NCBI GenBank assembly: GCA_020403425.1
Contig: JADBXR010000006.1
Coordinates: 91,518 to 155,517, forward strand
From: Chitinophagaceae bacterium
GTDB taxonomy: Bacteria; Bacteroidota; Bacteroidia; Chitinophagales; Chitinophagaceae
Direction: 5' to 3'
Length of the DNA: 64,000 nt
Below are positions 9,031 through 18,276 of the stretch, piece after piece (position 1 is the first letter of the stretch; every line of letters begins with the position of its first letter). A model generated the notes under the pieces. That model did no database searches. It saw nothing but the letters and a program-made list of their open reading frames with translations, and was not told the origin of the DNA. Position numbers and translations under genes: made by a program.

Positions 9031-10134
9031 ATGACCCGTACTTCCTTTGACTATTTGATTGTAGGAGCTGGTTTTTTTGGCAGTATATGTGCCAATGAAC
9101 TCAAAAAAAGAGGAAAGCGAGTTTGTGTAATTGATTCCAGAAACCATATTGGTGGAAATTGTTATACAGAAAAAAGAGATGGGATACAAGTGCACATATA
9201 TGGCCCCCATATCTTTCATACTTCTAATGAACGGATCTGGAAATGGATCAACCAACTAGTATCTTTTAATAATTTCACCCTCAGGCCTGTAGCAAATTAT
9301 AAAGGTAGCATCTATTCCCTACCGTTTAATATGTGGACCTTTTCCAAACTTTGGGACATCAGTCTTCCGGAAGAAGCAAAAGCCATCATCGAATCACAGG
9401 GGTCCGCTGTACCGAACGAACCTCAGAACCTCGAGGAACAAGCCATCAAACTGGTAGGCACAGACATTTATCATAAGCTGATAAAAGGGTATACGCAAAA
9501 ACAATGGGGAAAAGAACCAGCATCCCTCCCCGCCAGTATCATTAAACGTCTGCCGGTAAGATTTACTTACGACAATAATTATTTCAACGACAAATACCAG
9601 GGCATCCCCATTGGCGGATATACCCAAATCTTTGAAAAGCTTTTAGAAGGCATCGAAGTCCGCTTAAATACCGATTTCTTTACCGACACTCTCCCTGGCT
9701 ACGACAACCTAATCTATACCGGCCCTATTGATCGTTACTATGGATACAAATATGGAGAACTAGAATATAAGACTACGCAGTTTGATCACCGGCTAATCAA
9801 ATCTACCTCTAATTACCAGGGAGTAGCCATGATGAATTTCACGGATATTGAAGTACCCTATACTAGGATCATTGAGCACAAACATTTCGAAAATACGCCA
9901 TCAGACCACACCTGGATCAGTTATGAATATCCCTCCCAATACCAAGCTATGAAAACAGAACCCTTTTATCCGGTTAACGACACTTATAATAATGAAATGT
10001 ATGCAAAATATAAGTCACTTGCCGAGAAAGAAAACAAAGTTTTTTTTGGGGGAAGGCTGGCTGAATATAAATATTATGACATGCACCAAGTAATTGAATC
10101 TGCCCTTGATTTTATAAGCAATCACAAATTATGA
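9031..10134 (+). CDS. glf: UDP-galactopyranose mutase
   Basis: FAD enzyme that interconverts UDP-galactopyranose and UDP-galactofuranose, supplying Galf to glycans. The 367 residues match the usual bacterial length. The N-terminal FAD loop is YLIVGAGFFGS. It is followed by IDSRNHIGGNCYTE and YGPHIFHTSN, and later YTQKQWGKEPASLP, IPIGGYTQIFEKLL and GGRLAEYKYYDM, all diagnostic of Glf. It is transcribed away from the polymerase gene and overlaps the next gene by 4 bp (ATGA), forming a two-gene plus-strand operon inside an otherwise minus-strand locus. It implies galactofuranose in the locus A polysaccharide. Confidence 0.96.
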   Translation: MTRTSFDYLIVGAGFFGSICANELKKRGKRVCVIDSRNHIGGNCYTEKRDGIQVHIYGPHIFHTSNERIWKWINQLVSFNNFTLRPVANYKGSIYSLPFNMWTFSKLWDISLPEEAKAIIESQGSAVPNEPQNLEEQAIKLVGTDIYHKLIKGYTQKQWGKEPASLPASIIKRLPVRFTYDNNYFNDKYQGIPIGGYTQIFEKLLEGIEVRLNTDFFTDTLPGYDNLIYTGPIDRYYGYKYGELEYKTTQFDHRLIKSTSNYQGVAMMNFTDIEVPYTRIIEHKHFENTPSDHTWISYEYPSQYQAMKTEPFYPVNDTYNNEMYAKYKSLAEKENKVFFGGRLAEYKYYDMHQVIESALDFISNHKL

Positions 10135-10820
10135 AATACCTAATTATCAGCGCTGTTGGTGATGATTCGTTACACAGTGAATGGATTGCCGGGAATCCAG
10201 AATTTGATCTTTGCTTAATTTATTATGGCAATAACGAAACAATAGCGACAAGCTATTCCAAACAATCAACCTTTTTTCACCATGCTCAGGGTATGAAATA
10301 TCGTCTTATCCATGAATGGGTAAAGAATAATTTTGATCTTGTTCAAACCTATACTTATATCTGGCTACCTGACAATGATGTATCCATTGCTACAGACCAT
10401 ATCAACAAGCTTTTTAAAACAGCTGAAGAATACAACCTGATGTTAAGCCAGCCGGCCATGACAGGTTACATCTCTCACAGAGTAACCCAACCCCAACCTG
10501 GATCATTTTTGCGGTATACCAATTTCGTAGAAGTACTGGCTCCGCTTATGCATATCAATACTTTATTGAAACTAACCGATACGTTCCTGATTAATTATTC
10601 CGGATGGGGATACGACTATCTCTGGCCTCTTATTTTAGGTTATCCGGAGAATAAAATCGCTATCATAGATGCAATCATCATGTGCCATACCAAACCTATT
10701 GGTACTGACTATTCCAGATTTCCTAAACATCCCAAAAAAGAAATGAAGGAAATCATTAAACAACATAAAAAAGATATTCAGAAAAAGATTGTTGTGTATG
10801 CGTGTATTCCAATAGCCTGA
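10131..10820 (+). CDS. DUF707-like protein, possible glycosyltransferase
   Basis: A 229-residue protein resembling the DUF707 family. Visible segments are YIWLPDNDVSI (a DxD-like acidic motif in the position used by GT-A enzymes for metal and nucleotide sugar), MLSQPAMTGYISHRV, RYTNFVEVLAP, INYSGWGYDYLWPLILG and a late IIMCHTKPIG. The biochemical activity of DUF707 is, as far as I know, not established. The acidic motif and its translational coupling to UDP-galactopyranose mutase suggest a sugar transferase, possibly for Galf. No signal peptide or membrane helix is evident. It converges with the flippase gene at 10935. Confidence 0.7.
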   Translation: MKYLIISAVGDDSLHSEWIAGNPEFDLCLIYYGNNETIATSYSKQSTFFHHAQGMKYRLIHEWVKNNFDLVQTYTYIWLPDNDVSIATDHINKLFKTAEEYNLMLSQPAMTGYISHRVTQPQPGSFLRYTNFVEVLAPLMHINTLLKLTDTFLINYSGWGYDYLWPLILGYPENKIAIIDAIIMCHTKPIGTDYSRFPKHPKKEMKEIIKQHKKDIQKKIVVYACIPIA

Positions 10821-10934
10821 ATATCCCTTCAAGTAGTAGCAACGATAACCCGAAAAGTGTTTTCAGTCCTGATGGCTAACAAATAAGCACCATCCTTACT
10901 TATTAAGTGTATGGTTCCCCTTTCTGGGTCTTTA

Positions 10935-12203
10935 CTAAGTAGCTTTTCGCTTCAAATGAGCCATCAAAAAAGCGGGATTGTATATAAAATTAGTACTTAG
11001 AAGAGCAATAATGGAGCCAATCGCCATCCCAACTGGCCCAAATTTCTGTAATAAAAAGTATCCTATAAACAAAGCCATCAAACCCTGACCTATCGACAAC
11101 AAAGTTTGCACCTTGTTTAGCCGAAAGGCATGTAAAAAAACAGAAGAAACATTATCAAGTATAATCAAAACAGTAAAGCCTGAACATACATAGTATAATG
11201 TCATAATATCCTCACCATATTGGCCACTCCACCATTGAAAGATATATTTACCACCAGTAAACAAAAAAAGCAGGATCAGTATTGACAATACGACAATCCT
11301 GAGCAGAGCAGCAAAATAGAGCTTTCGCAGGTTATTCCACTCCCCTTTCGCTTCCAGTGTTGCCAGGGAAGGGAAAAGAATTGTCGTAAAATTAGTACTC
11401 CCCATTCTTATGACATCTAAAAAACGATTCACCAAAATATATTTGGCTACATCTGCTTTATTTATCAGTCCATTCAGCATGATGATCTGCGAGTTGAATA
11501 CCAGTACTACACTAATGGCATTTAAAAAATACCAGAAACTATACCTCATATGTCCCGTCAATATCCCAATATGAAAACGGTCCCAGGAAATCTGATAATC
11601 CATTTCTTTTCTTGAAAAACTGAAAAGAACCAGAATATATAGAAAATTAACCGCTCCGCTGACGAGCAATAATAAACCAGCCGTACCCCATCGGCTACAC
11701 CAAAGTAAAAGAAATAATTCTATTACAGTTTTGCCTATACGAATAATCTTGCCTACAAAAATCTTGTTGGTTGTCTGTAAGATAACATCGAACAACATGG
11801 CAATGATGTTTTGTACCATCAGCAATGCTGTCAATAACGCATGATACAAAAAAGAGTGACCCGTTTCTATAATCCCCATATAATGGAGTATCAGAAAGAC
11901 AGGAAAAGCTAAAAAAAACAAAAGTAAATAAACAAAAAAAACAGAGCTTACTAAATCTGAGGCCTTATCCTGCTCATGTATTAGCCTGCGCAACAGGCCC
12001 ATGTTTAGCCCCATATCAAATGCAGCAGCAAAGAGAACCATATTCAACAAAACCCCATAATTACTAAATTCTGCCACACTAAAATTTTTCTGCAGCACAG
12101 GTGTGAGTATAATAATTAAGCCTGCGCTGCAAGCCTGGGAAAGAAACGTAGCTATCAGGTTCGCCCAATACTGCCTTGAACTAGTTATTTTACCAAATTT
12201 CAT
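10935..12203 (-). CDS. Wzx-type oligosaccharide flippase (locus A)
   Basis: Polytopic inner-membrane protein, 422 residues with about 12 predicted helices, of the polysaccharide biosynthesis/MOP flippase superfamily. It is predicted to move undecaprenyl-linked repeat units across the inner membrane for Wzy polymerisation. Family features are the N-terminal NLIATFLSQACSAGLIIILTPVLQ helix-loop region and the SNYG..L...LFAAAFDMGLNMGLLRR segment. The gene overlaps the upstream methyltransferase gene by 4 bp. A second, longer flippase lies at 54915-56366, so each locus has its own. Assignment to the superfamily is secure, substrate unknown. Confidence 0.88.
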   Translation of the reverse strand: MKFGKITSSRQYWANLIATFLSQACSAGLIIILTPVLQKNFSVAEFSNYGVLLNMVLFAAAFDMGLNMGLLRRLIHEQDKASDLVSSVFFVYLLLFFLAFPVFLILHYMGIIETGHSFLYHALLTALLMVQNIIAMLFDVILQTTNKIFVGKIIRIGKTVIELFLLLWCSRWGTAGLLLLVSGAVNFLYILVLFSFSRKEMDYQISWDRFHIGILTGHMRYSFWYFLNAISVVLVFNSQIIMLNGLINKADVAKYILVNRFLDVIRMGSTNFTTILFPSLATLEAKGEWNNLRKLYFAALLRIVVLSILILLFLFTGGKYIFQWWSGQYGEDIMTLYYVCSGFTVLIILDNVSSVFLHAFRLNKVQTLLSIGQGLMALFIGYFLLQKFGPVGMAIGSIIALLSTNFIYNPAFLMAHLKRKAT

Positions 12204-13129
12204 GTGAGTTTTTGCGCTACAATACGTAATTCATTACCTTCTCTCTTTGCCGACCTGATCGCTGACACAAGATAAGAAAGTGGTGTAAACAGTAGGCGTA
12301 AGATCTGATTAACCCGAAAAAACAGATTACCCAACATAGTCGGCTGATACGTGCGTATCGGATTTCTTGATCTGTTTCTATAAAAAAACAAGCTGATCAA
12401 AACGTCGTATAAATTCTGATCCCAGGTATCAGTAGTACTGATTGCACAAATCGTAAATCCATGATCCTTCAGTAATTGCGCAAGATTGCTGCTATTATAT
12501 TGATTAATATGTACATAAGGCTGTTGTAGCCATCCCCATTTCTGCTGCAACCATTTAAAAGCATAACTATTGGTATTGGGGACCGCCACAATAAGCGTTC
12601 CCCCAGTGTTCAGTCGTTTGTAAAGATCGGTTAGTATCGTCTCTTGTTCACGCATATGCTCAAGCACATGCCATGCTGTGATTACATCAAACGCTGTTTC
12701 TTCATATTCATCCAGCCTGTTTTTATTGGTAATGAATATATTACCTCCCTGGCTAATCTTTTCAGCACCGATATCAAAGCCAAAACTGGCAAAACCTCTC
12801 CTGGCTATTTCTTTCACAAAAAGGCCATGTCCACAACCAAAATCCAGTACTCGTTTAGCACCGTTCAAATATTTCCTGATTTTCCAAAACCGGTGCCAGG
12901 CTTGTATTTTTTTGTAGAAGATATTTTTAGCAAACCAATCGTAGGCATATTGCTCCTCGTAATATTTCAAGATAGCTTTTTCAGGCGGAATCGGGAAGGA
13001 CTGAATAAACCCACAATGTTGACAATAGCAATAATCATAATGCTCACCCTCCAGTATCCATTCAGCTGATTCAATGGTATCTTTAAAAAGTAACGATCTT
13101 TCTGGCGAATTACATACCGGGCAATACAT
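12200..13129 (-). CDS. Class I SAM methyltransferase with N-terminal Cys-rich zinc motif
   Basis: Predicted 309-residue methyltransferase. It starts with a zinc-ribbon-like motif (CPVC near residue 3 and CQHCG near 36), then a Methyltransf_23 domain with VLDFGCGHGLFVKEIAR (motif I, ~93-109), AWHVLEHM (post-motif I) and GGTLIVAVPN. This architecture is common in sugar C- and O-methyltransferases of polysaccharide loci. The C-terminal ~70 residues are basic and partly hydrophobic, so membrane contact is possible. It overlaps the flippase gene by 4 bp and follows the GT25 gene by 54 bp. The protein at 46839 has the same layout in locus B. Confidence 0.85.
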   Translation of the reverse strand: MYCPVCNSPERSLLFKDTIESAEWILEGEHYDYCYCQHCGFIQSFPIPPEKAILKYYEEQYAYDWFAKNIFYKKIQAWHRFWKIRKYLNGAKRVLDFGCGHGLFVKEIARRGFASFGFDIGAEKISQGGNIFITNKNRLDEYEETAFDVITAWHVLEHMREQETILTDLYKRLNTGGTLIVAVPNTNSYAFKWLQQKWGWLQQPYVHINQYNSSNLAQLLKDHGFTICAISTTDTWDQNLYDVLISLFFYRNRSRNPIRTYQPTMLGNLFFRVNQILRLLFTPLSYLVSAIRSAKREGNELRIVAQKLT

Positions 13130-13183
13130 ATCTTATCATATTAAACGACTTACCAATAACAGCCTCTCTCCTATAAGATAGAC

Positions 13184-13906
13184 CTATTTAAAAAAACAAA
13201 CCAGGCTATTCTTACAATCAAGAATCAGCCAATAAAAAAACTCTTTTATCCCACTTCTTTTTTTCTGAATATAACTTTTATTTCTTGTCGTAGTGCCCAC
13301 CAATTCGGGCTGCACACCACCTATTCGAAGATCACCAGGCCGAACAAATCGCTTAAACTGGTCTACAGGATATCCCAGTTTTCCTGTTTGCTTCAATAAA
13401 TACGCAGCTGCTTTCCTGTTTAGAGAATACCCGTAGGTACAATAAACCGTTTTGATAAAAGGAATTCCATAGTCTACATTTTTCGATAAGTGTTTCCGGG
13501 TACTACGAAACAATTTCATATGCCCCTCCCAGGCACCCCAGAAAAAAAGATCAAAGTCAGATGCCACTTTTTCAAATGAGTTTTGTAAAAGCGTTTGCTC
13601 CCTGATATGGCTATCAGATTCCAAAACTAAAAACATACGATCATCCGTAACTGCAGACTGAACAATTTTTTGCCATATACGTCTATGACTCAACAGGCAA
13701 CCCAGTTCACCTTTGTTTAGCCGGTGGCCCGTTCGTGAATACGACAGATCAAGAAGCCTGTTCATAAAAGGAACTTTCGTATAAGCTGGATAAACAGCTT
13801 CTTCATATCGAATCAATGGAAGTTGTTTCTGCAGTTCCCTGACATTTCTTATTCTGTCTCGTTCATGCACCGAACCAATAATAAAACCATGAATTACATC
13901 ACACAT
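13184..13906 (-). CDS. Glycosyltransferase family 25 (LPS glycosyltransferase)
   Basis: A 240-residue GT25-like enzyme. The diagnostic KGELGCLLSHRRIWQ (65-79) and the acidic LESDSH (95-100, replacing the usual LEDD/LEDDA) are both present, followed by FFWGAWEGH and a C-terminal TYGYSLNRKAAAYLL typical of the family. Known members transfer galactose or related sugars in lipooligosaccharide. The altered acidic motif (ESD) still keeps a candidate metal-binding Asp. The ATG start at 13906 overlaps the GT9 gene by 8 bp, so both are probably co-translated. Confidence 0.86.
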   Translation of the reverse strand: MCDVIHGFIIGSVHERDRIRNVRELQKQLPLIRYEEAVYPAYTKVPFMNRLLDLSYSRTGHRLNKGELGCLLSHRRIWQKIVQSAVTDDRMFLVLESDSHIREQTLLQNSFEKVASDFDLFFWGAWEGHMKLFRSTRKHLSKNVDYGIPFIKTVYCTYGYSLNRKAAAYLLKQTGKLGYPVDQFKRFVRPGDLRIGGVQPELVGTTTRNKSYIQKKRSGIKEFFYWLILDCKNSLVCFFK

Positions 13907-14750
13907 CCCGCAAGAAAGATTTTCCAGATTTTACATCTTCAAATGTAAAATAAGTTTTGTGCCGCAGGGCAAAAGGAGTAAAAAAAGTGGGATTGACGGA
14001 CTGGGGATATAGTATATAGTGTGGTTTACCTAAAAACTGGGCCAGGTGTACGGGCATACTGTCACTCCCTATGATGAGATCTGCGTTCCTGACCAGTGAT
14101 ACCAGTTGTTCGAAATCATGATATATAACAACATCTTGCCTACCAGGATCTGCTTCTTTTTTAAAACGTGCCACGGTAATCTCTGCCCCACCAGTTGTAT
14201 AATTATCTTGTATCAGCTGAATAAGCTGGTCACTGATTATTCTTTTGGATTGTCGCGCATCTGGCACGATCAATATTTTTTTGGCTGTTTTTTTCGTTTC
14301 AAGGGGAATTTCTTCCAATTGTTGAAGGGATACGAAAAAAAAATCGGCATAAGCTTTATATACACTGCAACGCCTAACAACAGAATAGAAGGGGTAACCA
14401 CAAAAAAGGCGAGGTAGGAATGCCCTTTTTTTTTGCTCTAAGTAGATCGGTCTATCCGGCACCAGCTTATGCAGCATTCTTCGTAGTGCCAGTAATTCGA
14501 TACAAGTGTGGGGATGAAAGAGGAATTTATTCGTAAAACAACCCATCATCTGCCCCCGTATCTTAAAATCATAAAAAAAGATATGAATGTTGTCGGGGAG
14601 CTCAGGAGCTATCGCTACATACAAAGGCTCCAGGTGTTTTGACGCAATTAGGGTAGTCGGCGAGGATGATCTGCTTTTGGAAGCCAAATGAAGAGCAATT
14701 AAAAAATCACCATAAGCTCTCAACAGCAAAACCGTTCTGGCATTCTTCAT
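13899..14750 (-). CDS. GT9 (heptosyltransferase)-like glycosyltransferase
   Basis: A 283-residue GT-B protein whose C-terminal part, ADLIIGSDSMPVHLAQFLGKPHYILY, is the hallmark of the ADP-heptose:LPS heptosyltransferase family (GT9). The N-terminal start LLLRAYGDFLIALHLA matches the family's R.G.GD motif in a degenerate form. It is shorter than typical GT9 enzymes (~330-350 residues). Donor sugar is not evident. It is the first of a tightly packed group (GT9, GT25, methyltransferase, flippase), separated by 201 bp from the Wzi gene upstream. Confidence 0.8.
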   Translation of the reverse strand: MKNARTVLLLRAYGDFLIALHLASKSRSSSPTTLIASKHLEPLYVAIAPELPDNIHIFFYDFKIRGQMMGCFTNKFLFHPHTCIELLALRRMLHKLVPDRPIYLEQKKRAFLPRLFCGYPFYSVVRRCSVYKAYADFFFVSLQQLEEIPLETKKTAKKILIVPDARQSKRIISDQLIQLIQDNYTTGGAEITVARFKKEADPGRQDVVIYHDFEQLVSLVRNADLIIGSDSMPVHLAQFLGKPHYILYPQSVNPTFFTPFALRHKTYFTFEDVKSGKSFLRDV

Positions 14751-14951
14751 AGGCTATTGTTGGGCTTCTTGCTATTCTTTGATCAATGACGATACAAACA
14801 TAATACAGCCTGTTGATTGGAAGTCAATCTAGTTCGCAAGATTCATACGCGTACCAGTTATCAACCTCAATAAAGATAATCCTATCAATTGCCAGTAACT
14901 GCTCTTTACCAAACTCCCCTTTCTCCGAAAACTGTGAAATACTCGACACGA

Positions 14952-16595
14952 CTAATGTCTTTTCATCCTTCCCCAATCTATCAAATACTGTGCGGATAAA
15001 CGAAGTTGAAAATTTCGCTTATCGGAAAGTGACGAGGGTTCGCCAAATCCGCCATCCAGCTTGAGCCAATAGTAATTGATCGAACTCAGATAATCGATAG
15101 AACCAGCGAAAAGTATTTGTTTATACTGCCATTGTCCATATAAAGAGGCGGATATATCTACCCAGAAAGCATCGGTATTCCCTCCCCCAATAAAACCATT
15201 GAAATAATTATAATAATAGAAATCTGTATTACGCATCACCCTTTGTAACTGAAAACCGACCTGGTTCTGACCGGACACCCAGGCAATATTCAGGGTCTGA
15301 CTGTTACTGCCAGGGCCAATGGAAGCGCCCATTACCTGTCCTCTATTGGTATATCCATGCCGTATTTTTGCACTCGTGTACCAACTATAAGAATTGGGAT
15401 TAGGAGGGCCCCAGATATTGTTCCTGTCGAATATGAGTCCGGCTTTAGGAAGTCCCAGGTGTGATATTTCAGCAGCTATACTCACAAAACTTCCTTTTTT
15501 CCTGGTAGCTACCAGTTTTCTAAATCCTATCGTATACCCATAGGGTACTGAATCCTTAAACATGTCGAATGGACCCATCAACTTGTCAGACCGGCCATAT
15601 TCTGCATAAATCTCAGCCCGGTCTTTGGGCATGGAATAGCGGAAAAACAAGGACCCGAGGGATGAGGACTGTAACGTGGTATCAGCATACCGGTAAGATG
15701 CATATGCCATTCCTATTGACAGATTCTCGATCCCTTTTGGCATAAAAGAGAAAGCATATCCACTAATATTTCTTGTTTTACCATCGATAGGTGGTTCGTA
15801 ACACTGGGGACACCCTAACTGTGCAATCCGGTCATACTCCGGAGGTGTCACGCCAGAGCCATTTAATTTTCCAAAAATAAACTGGGCTTCGATCTTACCG
15901 ATAGGTATAACAAAAGGTCTTGTGGTTTTGAGGGTAGCATGCAAAAAACCTGGCGCATTATTACTGGAGATCAAGGCATTATAGCGCGCTGGCCCCCACC
16001 AGATATTCTCCGTTGAAATGCCAGCCGACAATCCGGCTATTTGATAACGAATCGCTGATTGCCCAGGATAGATGGTGCTGATCTTTGTATCCCCGAACCG
16101 GGAAGGCATATCGATCCGGTTACCGAGCATGGCAAAATATTTACCCCAGTAATTATTCAGATTATTGTTAGGGGGAGGGAGTAAATCATTTTGAGCTGTA
16201 TTGCTGGCATTTACCCATTCAGGTTGGATATTGATATATAGATTTTTTGTTTCAAACTGAACCCCAGCCGTAAACCGATGTTGGAGTCCTACGGCAGGCA
16301 AAAAACTTTCGTCATTATACCCGTATGGCAGGGCAGAATTATTCTGTATAGACATTCCGATCATGGAACGAATAAGAAAAGTGTCTTTCGACCCTTTACC
16401 AGTTCCTTGCATAAAAGATGGAGTATACGGCCCAATAGAAAAACTACTGCTGATAGTACTATCTCCAGCCAACTGCAACCTTCGATAGTAATCATTCAAT
16501 TGGATTTTCTGCAATAAGCCCTGTTGCGCATGCAGCTTAGACATCGCAATGATGCACAGGCAGAAAAACCCTACAGATCTATAATAGTTTACCAT
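14952..16595 (-). CDS. Capsule assembly Wzi family outer-membrane protein
   Basis: A 547-residue beta-barrel candidate with a signal peptide (SVGFFCLCIIAMSKLHAQ). It contains the family signature GISTENIWWGPARYNALI followed by SSNNAPGF and TRPFVIPIGKIEAQFIFGKLNG. Wzi proteins anchor or order capsule or exopolysaccharide at the outer membrane. The sequence is rich in Tyr/Ser/Gly strands up to a final LIDWGRMKRH. It sits directly downstream of a paralogue (16589-18241) with a 7-bp overlap, and both follow the Wzz and Wza genes, so an export role in locus A is likely. Confidence 0.9.
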   Translation of the reverse strand: MVNYYRSVGFFCLCIIAMSKLHAQQGLLQKIQLNDYYRRLQLAGDSTISSSFSIGPYTPSFMQGTGKGSKDTFLIRSMIGMSIQNNSALPYGYNDESFLPAVGLQHRFTAGVQFETKNLYINIQPEWVNASNTAQNDLLPPPNNNLNNYWGKYFAMLGNRIDMPSRFGDTKISTIYPGQSAIRYQIAGLSAGISTENIWWGPARYNALISSNNAPGFLHATLKTTRPFVIPIGKIEAQFIFGKLNGSGVTPPEYDRIAQLGCPQCYEPPIDGKTRNISGYAFSFMPKGIENLSIGMAYASYRYADTTLQSSSLGSLFFRYSMPKDRAEIYAEYGRSDKLMGPFDMFKDSVPYGYTIGFRKLVATRKKGSFVSIAAEISHLGLPKAGLIFDRNNIWGPPNPNSYSWYTSAKIRHGYTNRGQVMGASIGPGSNSQTLNIAWVSGQNQVGFQLQRVMRNTDFYYYNYFNGFIGGGNTDAFWVDISASLYGQWQYKQILFAGSIDYLSSINYYWLKLDGGFGEPSSLSDKRNFQLRLSAQYLIDWGRMKRH

Positions 16596-18241
16596 AAATA
16601 CGTAGCAGTTAACAAAGCATAAAGATTAAACCGGTTATTTCCTTTCTCCCATGCATAGTTTTTGGTAAATACGGTTTGTACTTCACCGCTCAGTATCAGT
16701 TTCTTGTGTTTTTTCTGTCCTGACACCCCAACTGCAAAATCATTCCATTTCACATCCCCCAGGCCGAAATTGGTCAAAGGGCCGACGAGTTGTGAAGGGC
16801 CGTGTTGTATACCTTGTACCACCATACCCAAGCGTGAGAATCCTGAAAGCCATTGCATTCTTGCCGTATAGGCATTATTGCCTTTCCCTACACCCGCTCC
16901 GATAATCCTGCTCTGATTAGTATAGCCACCTTGATAGCTATACCAGTCACCGGCTGTTCTTAATAAATAGTTCACAGGCTCCGATAAACGAACCATTTCC
17001 GCAGAAAAATCAAGCCAACTACGACTTCCTGGTAATTTTTTTAGTTTTCGCAAACCAAGAATATAAGCGGTAGAATGGGGAGCATCCACATTCCAGTCGC
17101 GCATGTTAAAGAAATTATCACCATAGCCATATTCTGTGTATACTTCTGTATGAGATCTCGGAAACACCATTCGAACAGAAATGGAAGCCATTTGCTTATA
17201 CCCAATATCGTGGTTATAAGTGGGTGTCCCGTATGGATACGTTTCTCGCAACACACCAAATAGTACTGGCAGATATTTCTGGAAGAAAGAAAAACCTGTA
17301 GCATTGCTATCCAGTTTATATTTATAGGTATATCCTACCCTATTAACCGAAATGAAAAGCCCCTCTATCCATTTTGGATTATAGGTAAGGGTGATACCAC
17401 TTAGATAACGCCAGTTCTTTTTAGGATCATACGAACCTGAATAACCACTGCCATCATAAGAATACGGGTTATAATATGAGGTTGTCAGACCCTTGTTTTC
17501 CAGCAACACAGCCGTATCTTCCATTAACTTGCCTGCTATCAACTGCCATTCGAAATTACCAACAGGTGTTTTAATAGGGCGTGTTGTATTAAAAGTAAGA
17601 TGTGCAAAACCTGGAGCATTATTACTCATTAAAAGTGAGTTGTGTATACCAGGCCCCCACCATATATTTTCTGTTGATAAGCCGATAGAAAGCCCTGCTT
17701 TACTCACTCTGACAGAAGACTGTCCCATGAATAATCGCTTATACCCACTTTTTGTAGGAGATCCATATGAACTATTATGAGGAAATGCCGGATTATCAGC
17801 ATATACCAGTTCCGGCTTCAACTGAATGTCCAGCCAGCCATACGACAAATAAGCGCCAGTAGATATTTGCGTCTGAATCCCTTTAGCTTGCAAAAAGCCA
17901 GCCTGGTTCCATGCATAGGGACGGTCGCTGGTGAATTTATTGTATATGTGAAGTGGTAGTAGTTCAAACCTTAGCTGGTTCTTTAACATTTTTTTTTGGA
18001 ATGGCACGTAACTACTGTTTGAATCGATCAGACGATATAGACTATCCGTACTGACTACTTTATCCGTAAAAAAAGGACGTGCCATTAAAGAGTTCTGTAT
18101 ACTTAATCGTCCTTGTAACTGCAGAATCCTTAGCTGATCATCAAAGCCAACGGCTCCAACCGGAACGGTTTGTGCCCTTCCTAATGCAACAATGAAAAAG
18201 GCAAGTACGCAAGTACATAGGACGGTATTCTTTGCAGACAT
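16589..18241 (-). CDS. Capsule assembly Wzi family outer-membrane protein (paralogue)
   Basis: A 550-residue outer-membrane barrel candidate. It shares with its neighbour the block GLSTENIWWGPGIHNSLLM, SNNAPGFAHLTFNTTRPI and FEWQLIAGKL. I start at ATG 18241, which begins a clean signal peptide (hydrophobic CTCVLAFFIVALGRAQ). The longer frame to 18280 starts with TTG and would put 13 polar residues before it. The two tandem Wzi genes probably arose by duplication and then diverged. They may form different surface subunits for one glycan. The gene ends 7 bp inside the next gene, pointing to coupled translation. Confidence 0.9.
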   Translation of the reverse strand: MSAKNTVLCTCVLAFFIVALGRAQTVPVGAVGFDDQLRILQLQGRLSIQNSLMARPFFTDKVVSTDSLYRLIDSNSSYVPFQKKMLKNQLRFELLPLHIYNKFTSDRPYAWNQAGFLQAKGIQTQISTGAYLSYGWLDIQLKPELVYADNPAFPHNSSYGSPTKSGYKRLFMGQSSVRVSKAGLSIGLSTENIWWGPGIHNSLLMSNNAPGFAHLTFNTTRPIKTPVGNFEWQLIAGKLMEDTAVLLENKGLTTSYYNPYSYDGSGYSGSYDPKKNWRYLSGITLTYNPKWIEGLFISVNRVGYTYKYKLDSNATGFSFFQKYLPVLFGVLRETYPYGTPTYNHDIGYKQMASISVRMVFPRSHTEVYTEYGYGDNFFNMRDWNVDAPHSTAYILGLRKLKKLPGSRSWLDFSAEMVRLSEPVNYLLRTAGDWYSYQGGYTNQSRIIGAGVGKGNNAYTARMQWLSGFSRLGMVVQGIQHGPSQLVGPLTNFGLGDVKWNDFAVGVSGQKKHKKLILSGEVQTVFTKNYAWEKGNNRFNLYALLTATYLW

Positions 18242-18276
18242 ATTCTTCCTTTCCAAAAAGTTTAGTTTTACATGCT

